Shown here: positions 31,473 to 43,400 of the stretch, in pieces
Numbering within the stretch: position 1 is the stretch's first letter
Layout: each line of letters opens with the position of its first letter
DNA from: Crossaster papposus
Taxonomy: Eukaryota; Echinodermata; Asteroidea; Velatida; Solasteridae
DNA: 64,000 nt
Assembly: GCA_037893245.1 (NCBI GenBank)
Contig: JBAIAA010000749.1
Location: 1,296,527-1,360,526 of the forward strand
Reading direction: 5' to 3'
Program-made: the position numbers and the translations under genes
Notes under the pieces: model-generated
What the model was told of the DNA's origin: nothing
Seen by the model: the letters and a program-made list of their open reading frames with translations, nothing else
The model's database searches: none

Positions 31473-34400
31473 GTCTTCTTTTCTTAATTTTTTTGCTGTA
31501 TTTTTATGTACATGTAGGCAGACTAAGGCTATGCCTGAAACGAGCTTCTAGCGCTGCGGCTATAGCTATTGTCAGCATTTCCCCATATGTTGTTATGATT
31601 GAACACCTACCGGTACATGTAGACAATAGCCCTAGACAAGAGTTTGGGATGCAGCCCTAATTACCAGTGACCAGGGGCTAATTTCATAAAACGTGTAAGC
31701 ACAACAATTTGCTTAGCATGAAAATTCTTTCTCGTCAAAAACAGGGTTACAAACCAAATTTTCAGGTAATGTTTATTGCTTGTGACTGGTATTCAGCTTG
31801 TTTTTTCTTAGCAAAAAAACAACATGAGTTTTGGCTAGTAACCTGTTTTTACTGAGCAAGACTTTGTTTGTGCTAAGCAAATGTTTGTGCTTACATGTTT
31901 TATGAAATTGGCCACAGGAGTTCTGTTGTTATTTACCTGAAAAGAGCCACACATGAATTTAAAACATCTTGAGTGATTTATTAACCAGTTCGCGCCGGAT
32001 GACGTATATAAACGCAAAAAATTCCCAAAATTCAAAACGGATGACGCATAAACACGCCAAGCTCAAGTTCGGAAATGTATGTCAGCAGCGCGCAAGGCCG
32101 GAAATGCGTGGGTGTGCTTCCCGGCACTATCAGCCTGAACACGCTTCGGATCGAGTTTCGTTAAAAATAATCCCGCCCGTCGGCTCGGCGTTGTTAAAAT
32201 AATCCCGGCGCGAACTGGTTAAGAACATTCCAAACTCTTCCAAAAAATGCACAATCCAGCCCCGTACGGCAACTCGTCAACCAAACTGTTGGACTCTGAT
32301 CTTATTTTGGTACTGCTATGCCTGACCTAATGTTAGGCCAAATTTATAAGTTTGTTGTCTCGCACGCATTTTATTTTGCTGCCGCATCCAAAAAAGTTTC
32401 TATCATATTATTTGTTATTTAAAACAAAACAAAAAATTCCACAAATTTGAGTCATTTTCACAAAGACACAATTTCTCCTGATCCGATCGTAATATTTCTC
32501 TTTCGCAGTCTTTGGGAAGATTCTGCTATAAGGCCAAATACAAAAAAAACATGTTTAGCGTCATGCCTAATCTGCCATAAAGTACTATACAAATACATCA
32601 ATCAAAAAGAACTGAAAAGAAAAGTGGTCCTCATTCTTCTCCTCTGTGTCAAACGTTTAGGTTCATTTTCATCTTGAAAATTTAATTAAAAAAAACCAAT
32701 TATTTTGGGCTTCTGTACATGTATATGTGAAGCTTTCCTATAAGATTCACTATTTTACATAATTATGACTTTCCTCAATTCTTTTTCGGTACACTCGCTC
32801 AGTCAAGAACAAAATATACACAAATCTATGTCCTAGAACTTGGGCAGAAATGTGGCAGTTTTTACATTAACCACTGCAAGACATACTCAAGTTTGAATTT
32901 CTATAAAACTTATATATTTTCACCTTTTTTTAGGGGGGGGGGGGGGGGGGGCGGGCACTATGCAACTCTTCAAAATGCTGCTGCTAGGTTTAGTATATTT
33001 TCATGGCCATGTTTTTTTTTATAGGAAAAACAAGCTTTGTACAAGTAATACTAAACTCAAAATATCCTCATCAAATTTATAAAAGTGCACCAACGTTGAA
33101 AACTGCCTCATGCAAGGATCAGTCAACGACCACTGTTGCTGTGTATGACAAAAGAAATAACCTTGTTAAAACATAAACTAAATACCCCATAGAACTGACA
33201 TCTTTTGAATTCACTATCTTCACAGTGAAAGGAATGACAAGGCTACAGAGAACGAGGACACCAGATCCATCGAAAGCCCCACCATAGAGGGAGGGGACCT
33301 GCCCAACTCATCAAAGGTTATTGACCTACCCAACTCATCAAAGGTCATTGACCTGGACTGTGATGGGTCACCATCAGTCACGGACAAGGCCGTTGAGGAT
33401 CCAGCAGAGCCAGCGCCATTGGAACCGGTGTTACGACTGAAGCGAGGGCGGCCGTCCAACCCCAGCAAAGAAGATCCCGACTTCAGGCCCAAGATGCAGA
33501 CAAACAAGGTCCCTGTGAAGTCCAAAGACAAACGCAAGGTCAACATGGAACAGGTTAGTTTAAATCTGGTCAATTCTTGCTATTTTAACCAGCGAGACGA
33601 CCCTCGGTAGTCAAGTGGTTTGGGGCCGATTTCACGAAACTCGTTTAACGCTCGGTTCAGACAGGCGTTCCACAGTCGCGCCGAACCAAATTGAAATCAA
33701 GTCGCTCCTGGGTCGCTCTAACAACTGTAGCAGTCGATCGTTCGCCGCCTGGCGCGCCTTGTCGCCCTTATTCGTTTCAGACGTCGGACTCAATTCACTC
33801 ATTTGGTTCAGCGCGACTGTGGAACGCCTGTCTGAACCGAGCGTTATACCCTCCCTAGGACACTTTAGTTCTCCAGCCTACAGGTCTCCTATACTCTTGG
33901 CAACCTTTCCTTCCGCCCCCTTCCTTTACACTGACATGCCTCAGTGATCATCCAGCATCCTCCACGTCTCGCATTATCGCTTCCAGGCTCCATATAACCC
34001 CGCTTCAACATTGAAATCATTTCAGTCTTCTGACGACGGGCAGAGCATACTGTCCGAAATGTTGATTTCCCTCCGGTTCCTTTCAGAAGCACACATCTCA
34101 CTAAAGAGTATTAACGCGGTTTTACCGCAAACTACTCATCTTATCTTTTACAGTATTTCTGTAAATTCAATATTGAAAGATCATAGTCGAAAATTACATT
34201 TGCTGTGGCAGTTTTACAAGTTGTTGTTGGATGTTTTGGGGTTTTTTTCAGGCTCTGAGATTCTTGAATCATGACGACTATATCGACGTCTGTCTGCCGC
34301 GCCTTGCTCGTCATGTTTCTCTCTGGGACTTTCTTGTCACCAAGGCAGAGCTTCTGAAAGAGGACACCCCACAGGTCTTGAAGGTTCTACAACTGTTTGA

Positions 34401-37400
34401 GGAGCTTATGTCCGATGTCCGGGAAATGGCTGTTAACTGCCTGGAAAAGGTCAGTATTGCAAAACGTTACGACATAGTCAAATCTCTCTGCATTCAACAC
34501 GCTGGGTTCAATTAGGGATGTGCATTTATGGGTAGTTTAGGATCCGGGTACCCATTTAATAAAAAAATCCACGGATATTTGTTAACCAGTTCGTGTTGGA
34601 TGCCGTGTATACATGCAAAGTTTTTCCGTAATTCAAAACGGATGACGGATAATCAGGTCCCGAGCAAGATCGTGAATATCTGTCAGCGACTGGCTCACAG
34701 TGAGCAAGGTCGGAAATATCAGGGTGTGCTACCAACAGATGCCAGTTTGAATCTGTCTCGGATCGAAGTTTGTGAAAAACAATTCCTCGTCTAGTACGTC
34801 CAGTCAATGTCAAAATAATCCCTATGTGAACTGGTTCAAGAGATAAGATAAGTTGTTTGCGGTAGCACCATGTGGTAATTCTCTTTAGTTTGTTTGTGTG
34901 GTTCTGAAAAGAACTGGAGAGAACTCAAAGTTTTGGACAGTATGCTGTAGACTGAGGGATGAAGTGGGGTTATAATGTAATATAATATTGATCAAAGAAT
35001 GCTTGCAGTCGTGTTTAATCCGGTGCAGGGAGAAGTGGGACGCCGGTAATACCGGCGTCAAGGGGTTACATTAATTTGTTAACCTGAGTGTAAAGCAAAC
35101 CTTTTCTTGGCTTGTTTCCAGGTGGAGGATGATGATGAAGATGCTGGTGCATTATTCCTAGATGAAGACGATGATCTCTCCAGGGTCTTGGAGTTTGACA
35201 AGGGATGGTACAAGGTCAGCGAGCCTCCTTCTGGAGCGGCTGATATGCCCTTCAGGTTAGTCTCTGGGTCTCACTCAAGTATAGGTCGATTTCAAAACCC
35301 CAGCTTAGGCTCCGTCTCCGTCTCCAGCTTCGTCTCCATCCCCATTGACTGCATTAAACGAAGCCAAAGACATTTTTGAGACGAAGCTTGGGTTTTGAAA
35401 ACAGCCATAGTCTGAAAATGGGCATTACAGTACGTCATTGTCAAAATGACCTCTGGCATGGAGTCAACTTACATTCACGTTCAAATGTTGACATATTCTT
35501 GAGTAACTTTCAGAAGATTTTGAGAGCAGCTCCTGTTTTGATATGCATGTTTGATTTGAGATGACCTCTCCAGTCTACATTTCTGTTGTAACCAACTTTA
35601 CAAACTACATAGTAAATTCTCTCTCAGACGATGAAAGAGAAAGGTTTTGAATGTCATTTGTTAGTATTTTATCAAAATATAACTAGGCTACATAACGAAA
35701 CAAAATACATTTCACGTTCATGACGACCGTAAAAAATGTAGTTTAACCGTTAACCCGAACCCCCTCACTGCTTTTTCTAGAAAGTATCCTGAATCCGCTA
35801 CAATCCACCAAGTTTGGTTTGCAAAAACTGCTGGTGTCCTGAGTCCATCAGACTCCACCCGTATGCATTCTGGAGAGATCCTGAGTCCATCATAATCCAC
35901 CAGCAAAAGTTTGATGGACTGTGACGGATTCAGGATACCTAGGTGGCATACAAAAAATTGCAGTGTGTTTCTCCATTGAGTCCATCACAGTCTATCACCT
36001 AAATTTCTGAATCCTGAATCCATCAAACTCCTGCAGTAACGCTAGGCTTAAAATCCTCAATCCATCACACTCCTCCAGTTTGTTCAATATGGAGGTATCC
36101 TGAATCCGCTAAAATCCTCCAAAACAGGAAATGGGTTTTGATGGACTCGGGGTGGTTAGGGTTAAACCTTAACCAGTTCGTGCCGGATGACGTATATAAA
36201 CGCACATTTTTTCACAGATTCAAAACAGATGACGCATAAACACGCCACGAGCAATGCCGGAAATGTCTGTCAGCAGCGAGCAAGACCGGAAATGCGTGGG
36301 TGTGCTTCCCGGTACTATCAGCCTGAACCCGCCTTGGATCGAGTTTTGTTAAAAATAATCCCACGGCGTCGGCTCGGTGATGTTAAAATAATTCTGGCGC
36401 GAACTGGTTAAAGCTAAACAACTCACTGTACACATGTAGCTTTACCTTACATACGCACTGTGGACATTCCTTTGTATTCGTGTAGTTAACAAACTTTGAC
36501 TAAATACTCATTTTTCTCGCTTTCCCAAAACAAATTTACCCTAAAATCAAGGTCTTAGGCAGGATTTTGTGAATTGGGTGTGTAAAAAAAAAATGTGGGT
36601 GTGTAACAATTTTAGTACATGTAACTGCGGAGCATGTGCGCGAAGCGCACATCACGAGCGCGTAGCGCGAAGTCCCTGCGGCCGGGGTTCAGGGCCCGCT
36701 TAAGGGCCCTGAAATTTTTGGGTTTCTTAGGTGCTCTCTAGTGCAATCTGAGGCCAATTTCTACCTATTTTTTGTTAATGTTGTGGCAATATGAAGCCTG
36801 ATTTTTATACAATTCTTTTGAAATAAATTTTGACCATGGATATTATCATGGATACCGGTATTGAAAGTTTGGATTTAAAAACAGCGCACACTGACTCACA
36901 CTACGTGTAAAATGAGGTAACGGTTAATTGGCCATAAACCTGTAAACAAATAAAAACACCGATAGGAAGAAAGGAAGCACAATTTTGACATTTCGTATAA
37001 GTTACTTTGTCTTTATTTCAGTCATACCCTACTAATACTATACATAAATAACTAAAAAAGTGCAATAACTAAACATGGCACAGAGAAAAAACTAGATACA
37101 TTTTTACTCTAGAACCATTTGGAAAGACTGGTCATGACTTATTCACTAAATACCATGGTGACTATGTGACAAGTCTGTATGGCCAGCGGCTAGAGCCATT
37201 TATAGGACTATAACAAAAACGTAACAAGTCACCATTTCCCAAGAATTATTGGTGGATAATTACCCACATCAAAAATAAACCATCCCATAAAAAAGAAACC
37301 AATCAGGTCCTTCTAACAACTTATTTTAGGGACAAAGTAAATAATTATGGTTTTATTAAATATAACCCAGCAGATTATTTATTAAATTTGAATAACAACT

Positions 37401-40400
37401 TCTTAAGATGGTAGAAATTCACTTTAGGATTGAAGTACATGCTTCTGGGAGTAAGTTGCTGGGATAAAACCTCAGCTCGTGCATTTTAGGGACAATGCAG
37501 GACAACAAATAATCATACCCATTTATGAAGAGAATCATGCCTTGGTTTTGGGGTCTTAATTTAAAGTTTTTTTTAAATATTAATGGTTCAGTTTTGGTAT
37601 CCTGGGGTCCGCCATCGGGATTTGGTACCACCTCGATTTTATTCTTGCTTATTTATTCTTGGCTCGTATAGGTTTGGTAAATTTTTTTAAAAGCTAGCCT
37701 TGTAATTTACGGGCCACAAAATAGAACGTTTTTTGTCAAATACAAGAAAAACGGAAAATAAATCGTATTAAATTTCCCCCTCAAATCTGTTGGAAAAATG
37801 TTTAGGAGCTCAAAATATTAGGTGTTAAGGTCCCGTTTCTTTTCTTTTTTCTTCTCTTTTTTAAACTAGAAATAAATTGTATTAAATAAACCTGGAATTT
37901 ATTTTGCTAGTCTCGTAATTCAATGGTCAGGTGTTTGTCGATTTTATTAGATACCAAGAATATATTGTATTATTATTTACTCCTGAAATCGGTTGGAAAT
38001 TGTTTAGGAGTTCAGACAAGTCTTTAAGTACCCTTTCTTCTTCTTTTTTTATAAAAACAAAGACAATTTCATAATTTCACAATTTCATAATTAATATATA
38101 TTAATTTTTGTATGACTAGGGTTTCGTAAATAAACAGGCTCAGGGTTTTTTAACACCTTTTTATTTGTACATCGAGGCCAGTAGATAAGAAATTCTTAAT
38201 CCTAAATATGCTTGCGCGGTGAAAAGTAGCTTAACTTATTCCACCGAGGTTACGCAACTGCATTGTACATGTACCTGCCTGTACGACTAGCGAAAGCGCT
38301 GGAAAATTTTCCTAACGCGTCACAGCACGGCACGGCCGGCAGCCCAACTGCTTGTCGTAATCGCTGATGTTGCGGGAAGATTTAATTTGCATCCGTCACG
38401 AAAGCTATCAAAACTACCCGAGTTATTTTAAAAGCATTTTTTTAAATGGAGAATGTAGTAGGCCTATTCACATGATCTGACCACTGCGTGTGCAACAATT
38501 GAACGGACCGCAGGAAATTAACATGCCGCGGTACGGTGAATTTAGAAACATTTTGCGAAAAAACACGCGGCGCTGTATCGCTCAAGGACGAGCGTTACTA
38601 CCTCGAAATAAATACATTAAAACAGAAAATACGAACACATAAAAGGGTGAACATGATCTGAGAATTAACCTGCAGGAAATGACTTTCTTCATCGACGTTT
38701 GTTTGCCGGGCATTTTTACGTCTTACGATGTCAAATTCGACCAGTTCGTGTGTACATGATCTTGTTCGTGCAACGGAAAAATACATGCGTGTCGGCCATG
38801 GACTGGTTCCAGTCCTTAACTTTGTATATTGAAGCGTGCGGCGGGAACCATTCCAACAATGCTGCGTGTATTAGGTTGCATGGCTTGCATATATGGAGCG
38901 GGCGAGCGAGCACATGGTTTTCTGCCAATATACATATCACCGTACCAGCACGCAAAGCCTTGTTGATTTATCAGGGCATATTTGGGGCAAAAACAGCGGA
39001 GTTTTGCTTTCGAAAATAGCAATTGTAAGTAAATAAACAAAATACACCGACAGCAGAAATATAACAAGCGTTTTAACATAACAAAAAGTGCACGGCCGGC
39101 GTATTGAATCTTGGGCCGTGGTAATTGAAAATCGGCCGCGTTATTTCGAAAGTGGCCGTGTAAAACACGGCCAACACGGCTGGCTGGCTAAGACCTTGCC
39201 TCAAATTAGGATTATGGGCCTCTCAGCTGTCCCTTCTATCTTTTCTATATATAACCCTAACCCGTTTTTCCTCTAGCGCTCTTTTTCGGAAACTGAAAAA
39301 CGGATTGTGGACGTGTGCAAGTCCACACACCGTAACCTCTTCCCGCATCGTGTGGACCTATATTGTTCGGAGGTCCACAGTGCGTATGCAAGACTAACTC
39401 ACATATACCAGTATCTTGCTGTATTGGCTCACTAATGTGGCAATATTATCGTGTGGACCTTTATGAACAAGCTGAACAGAAACTTCTGAGAGTTGAATTT
39501 TGGGGTCGTGTTTCTGTGACTTGTGAGTTTCCTGAACAGAGTTCAACACACCAAGTTGTTGACACCAAATGACTTGCCTGCTAAATCCAACAGGATCCAA
39601 CTGTGTCTGTTACTTTTCTGTTTTCTGTTTTCTGTCGAGTCCCACTTGGCATTACATGAAATTGACCAGTAACCCAACAGAATGGTATTCCGAATGCTTT
39701 ATGGAATACCTAAAATGGGTTTACTGCTCAATTCTACAGGGCCCAATGAAAATGTTCAATAGTTTAATCCTGTTGGATTAACCCTCCTATATATAGTGCA
39801 GTTGCCATATAATTGTCTGACCTTTCAAAACCTTTCTATAGTTTCCTGGACTGAAAGGTTTTGAAAGGTGAGAAAACTGTCTGACAAAAGAAACCTATGA
39901 AAGATTTCTAAAGGTAAAACAACTTTCTGAACAAACTGGTGTGAAAAACACACCATTTTGTCAAGTGAGCAGATTTTAAAAAAGGTTTTGAAAGGTAAAA
40001 CCATGGAAGGGTTAAGCAGGGTTAGGATTAACAGATTGTTGCCTGAAAGAGGCCACTTTTCATCCTTACAATTGACTTCAGGATGAAATTCCTCAAAATC
40101 GACTTCACAATCGATCAGAAGACTAAAAAGTATAAAACAGTTACTCTAAGAAAAGAACACAGTTATTGTTACAAACCGAGTAACATTTGACTGTTGACTA
40201 TATGAACAATTAAAACTAAAATTTGGGACAATTTTAGCACATTTTTTTGACCCAATATTTATTTCAAAATCACAACACTAAATATAATAGTATTTTACAT
40301 TCCAAGTTTGATGTCGTATTATGGACAAACTTTCATTTCTTGAGGGTAGACTCCAGCGTTTTTGAATAACCAAGCTCAATTTCTCCTCTGTTCTCTTTCG

Positions 40401-43400
40401 TGATTCTCCATGATTTAGTGTTTCAAGTCTGCTTAAGAGAACATCTGATATGATCACCAAGGGTGAATTGACTGATGAGTATGTGACGCCCGTCAAGATA
40501 AGAAAAGTGCAATCGCAAGACCAGGTAAAATTGAAAACTGAAGCATAAGTATAGTTTGAGAAGCCTTGCATTTGCCTTTCAAAACTCCTGGGGTGGTTAA
40601 ACCCATTCCTTCGTGTACTGGATTGAAACCACATTTTAATCACAACCGAGTAGTGCTTGATGGCCTCATTGCCGTGTGCTGTACACTATGTACCATGCCA
40701 CATGCTTAACAGAAATGATACAATTATGCCAATTTATTTGTTCACTTTTGAAAATTTATTTAAAAATAAAGGGCCAAATTCATAAACGGTGATTTTCCCT
40801 TGATCACGATTATCTAGGCTAAACCCTGTATAAACAGTTGATGATCGAGCGTACAAATCTAGGCCCGAATTCATAAAGAGTGCTTAGATCAGCTGTTGTT
40901 TATCAAACGTACATGGTTAGTGACATGCGTCTAGGTAACAAGAGATATTATAATCGTCCCAAGGGGCTTGTTTATCTCGTGTACAAGTTACCAATTTTAT
41001 GTTGGCTTGCTTGTGGGGACGGACGTATGGCCATGGACCTGCTGCGTATCATTGAAATAGCACAGAAAGAATTGTTTTCCCACCTTTTACACACTCAATG
41101 AGACCCATTTTCTGGTCATGAGTAAAATTATCAGTGCGTTTTTTTGACATGGCGACCCTCCCACTAGTGTCAACTGAGCTGATTAGCAGAGCACAGCGAT
41201 AGGCATGTTTTCGAAGATATGCCCTTTTATTCAACATATTACGTAATCCGTTACATAATTTCGTCTTCCAAATAACTGATAGCCCAAATCATTTGTCCTC
41301 ATTCAAAACAAATTTTCTGCACTGAATAGTGAATTAAATGAAAAGAGGTACATACACGCACACCACTTACTCAATGTACCACCTAATTGACATCAAAACC
41401 AAATTACATGTACATGTACCTTCTACAGTAAAGACAATACAAGTCTATTAGGTTTGCCAAACCTGAGGTCGTCAGAGAAAGGATGAAATGTTAGATCGTT
41501 TTTGTGGTTTTTTTACTACCCTAACCCCCAATGGTTCCCCAACAGTGACTCGTATGACTTTACTGCTAAATTCAACACAGTCCAACTCACCAAGTTGTTG
41601 GGTACCTGAACCTTTAAAATGACTTGCCTGCTAAATCCAACAGGATGCAACTGTGTCTTATTAATTTTGTTGCTGTTGAATCCAACAGGGTCCAACTTGG
41701 CGTTATTTATCAGTCACCCCAGAGAATGCGATTCTGAATGCATCCCGAAATATATCAAATGACTTGCCTGCTCAACCCAACAGGTTCCAGCGGAAATGTC
41801 AACTGGTTGGATCCGGTTGGATCCGGTTGGATCCTGTTGGATCCTGTTGGATCCTGTTGGATCCTGTTGGATCCTGCAGGGTTAGGGTTAATGTAGTCAA
41901 TAAGTTATGTCCGTGTATTAAAACCAGTCGCAAACAGCTATGTAATTACACATACAGATGCATGACGGGGTTAATCCTAAATACTTAACTCTCTCGCATA
42001 AACTTTTCTCCTCTAGGATACAACAAGCAAGCCTGCTCAGGACAGATCCAGTTCCCAGCTGAAACCTACCTCCAAGCTAGGCCCACTGCCGTACCCAAAG
42101 TCCATCACCGTTCACGTCCACGACGGGAAGGTGACAACGGAACAAGGGTCACCCTCCATCGCCACCCTTAAGGCTCCCCTCAGAGAGAATGTACCCTCTG
42201 TGAGCTTGCCCGACACAGAAATGGTAGGTTTTGGTTTGATCTTGTTAGTCCCTAGCTCCAAGGCATAGAGCCTTTGTTGTACCGAAACCTTCAGTCGGCA
42301 TCATACTCCTACACATTTTTTAAAATTATTATTATCATTAATTCTTTCTAGTAATGAAACCAAGGATCCCTCAAAAAGCACCCTAAGCACTGTAGCTCAA
42401 AAGCCTGAAGAAACCTGTAGAGAGAAGATAATGAGAAGCAGTTTCAGAGGTGGGAGGAAAACCACATAAGGAATATTCTGGGGGAAACTAACGAAGTCAG
42501 GCGGGGACTAAAAACCCAATCCACATATTAGCCCAGGCCGGATTCAAACCCGGGTCACAGCGGTGGAAGGCGAGAAAAGAACCGCTACGCCAACCTGACC
42601 CCGTTTTTGTATTATTTATGTGTAGGTTTCTACAGTAGACACAAACAACGAGCAACAAGCAAGACAAAGCCAAGACTCTGAAAAGACACCATTGGACACC
42701 CCACTAGTGTCCAACCAGCTCTCCGACTCCGGGACCCTAGCAGACCCACAACAGCAACCCCTTGCCCCACTGGTACAAAAACAGCCATCCCTTAATCTTC
42801 CGGATTCAAAACAGCCACCTGTGGCAACAGCAGCTGAGGAATCTCCAACAGTCGAGGAACAGTGCGCAGATGAGGGCAGACTGCAAGAAACAAGGCAATC
42901 GTTGGAAACCAAGGCTACTATGGACGCGGCCGCGCCTAACACAGAAGACACCCCTGCGCAAGAAGACACCCCTGCGCAAGAAGACACCGCTGCGCAAGAT
43001 GACACCGCTGCGCAAGAACACACCGCTGCACAAGAACACACCGCTGCACAAGAACACACCGCTGCACAAGAACACACCGCTGCGCAAAAACGCACTAGTG
43101 CGCAAGAACACACCGCTGCGCAAGACCACACCGCTGCGCAAGACCACACCGCTGCGCAAGACCACACCGCTGCGCAAGACCACACCGCTGCGCAAGACCA
43201 CACCGCTGCGCAAGACCACACCGCTGCGCAAGAACACACCGCTGCGCAAGAACACACCGCTGCGCAAGAACACACCGCTGCGCAAGAACACACCGCTGCG
43301 CAAGAACACACCGCTGCGCAAGAACACACCGCTGCGCAAGAAGACACCGCTGCGCAAGAAGACACCACTGGGCCTGATGAGCAACTGATCCAGGCTTGGG

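Larger units (their letters stand above)
31473..33225 (+). other. ZNF839-like intron 1
   Basis: It holds a Harbinger-like MITE (31527), a family C MITE (31674), a family A MITE (31981) and a G run near 32933-32951. The remainder is AT-rich single-copy sequence. Confidence 0.7.
35256..40418 (+). other. ZNF839-like intron 4 (5.2 kb)
   Basis: It contains TTAA-bounded motif-rich elements at 35750-36165, 39252-39782 and 39779-40015, a family A MITE at 36169, a GC-rich hairpin-forming block at 36620-36720, and GC-rich sequence near 38280-38600 and 39085-39180 (repeated CACGGCC). No extra exon with matching phase was found besides 40419. Confidence 0.6.

Noticed and set aside
33615-33947. 110-codon plus-strand frame in ZNF839 intron 2
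   Set aside because: Most of it is a MITE with 45-bp inverted ends; no domain and no matching splice sites.
34231-34515. Extension of ZNF839 exon 3 beyond 34449 as a terminal exon
   Set aside because: The donor GTCAGT at 34450 and the phase match to exon 4 favour splicing; the extension soon meets a stop.
39276-39400. Possible ZNF839 exon after CTCTAG at 39276
   Set aside because: It would give the right entry phase, but the frame closes without a usable donor in phase, and the exon at 40419 fits better.
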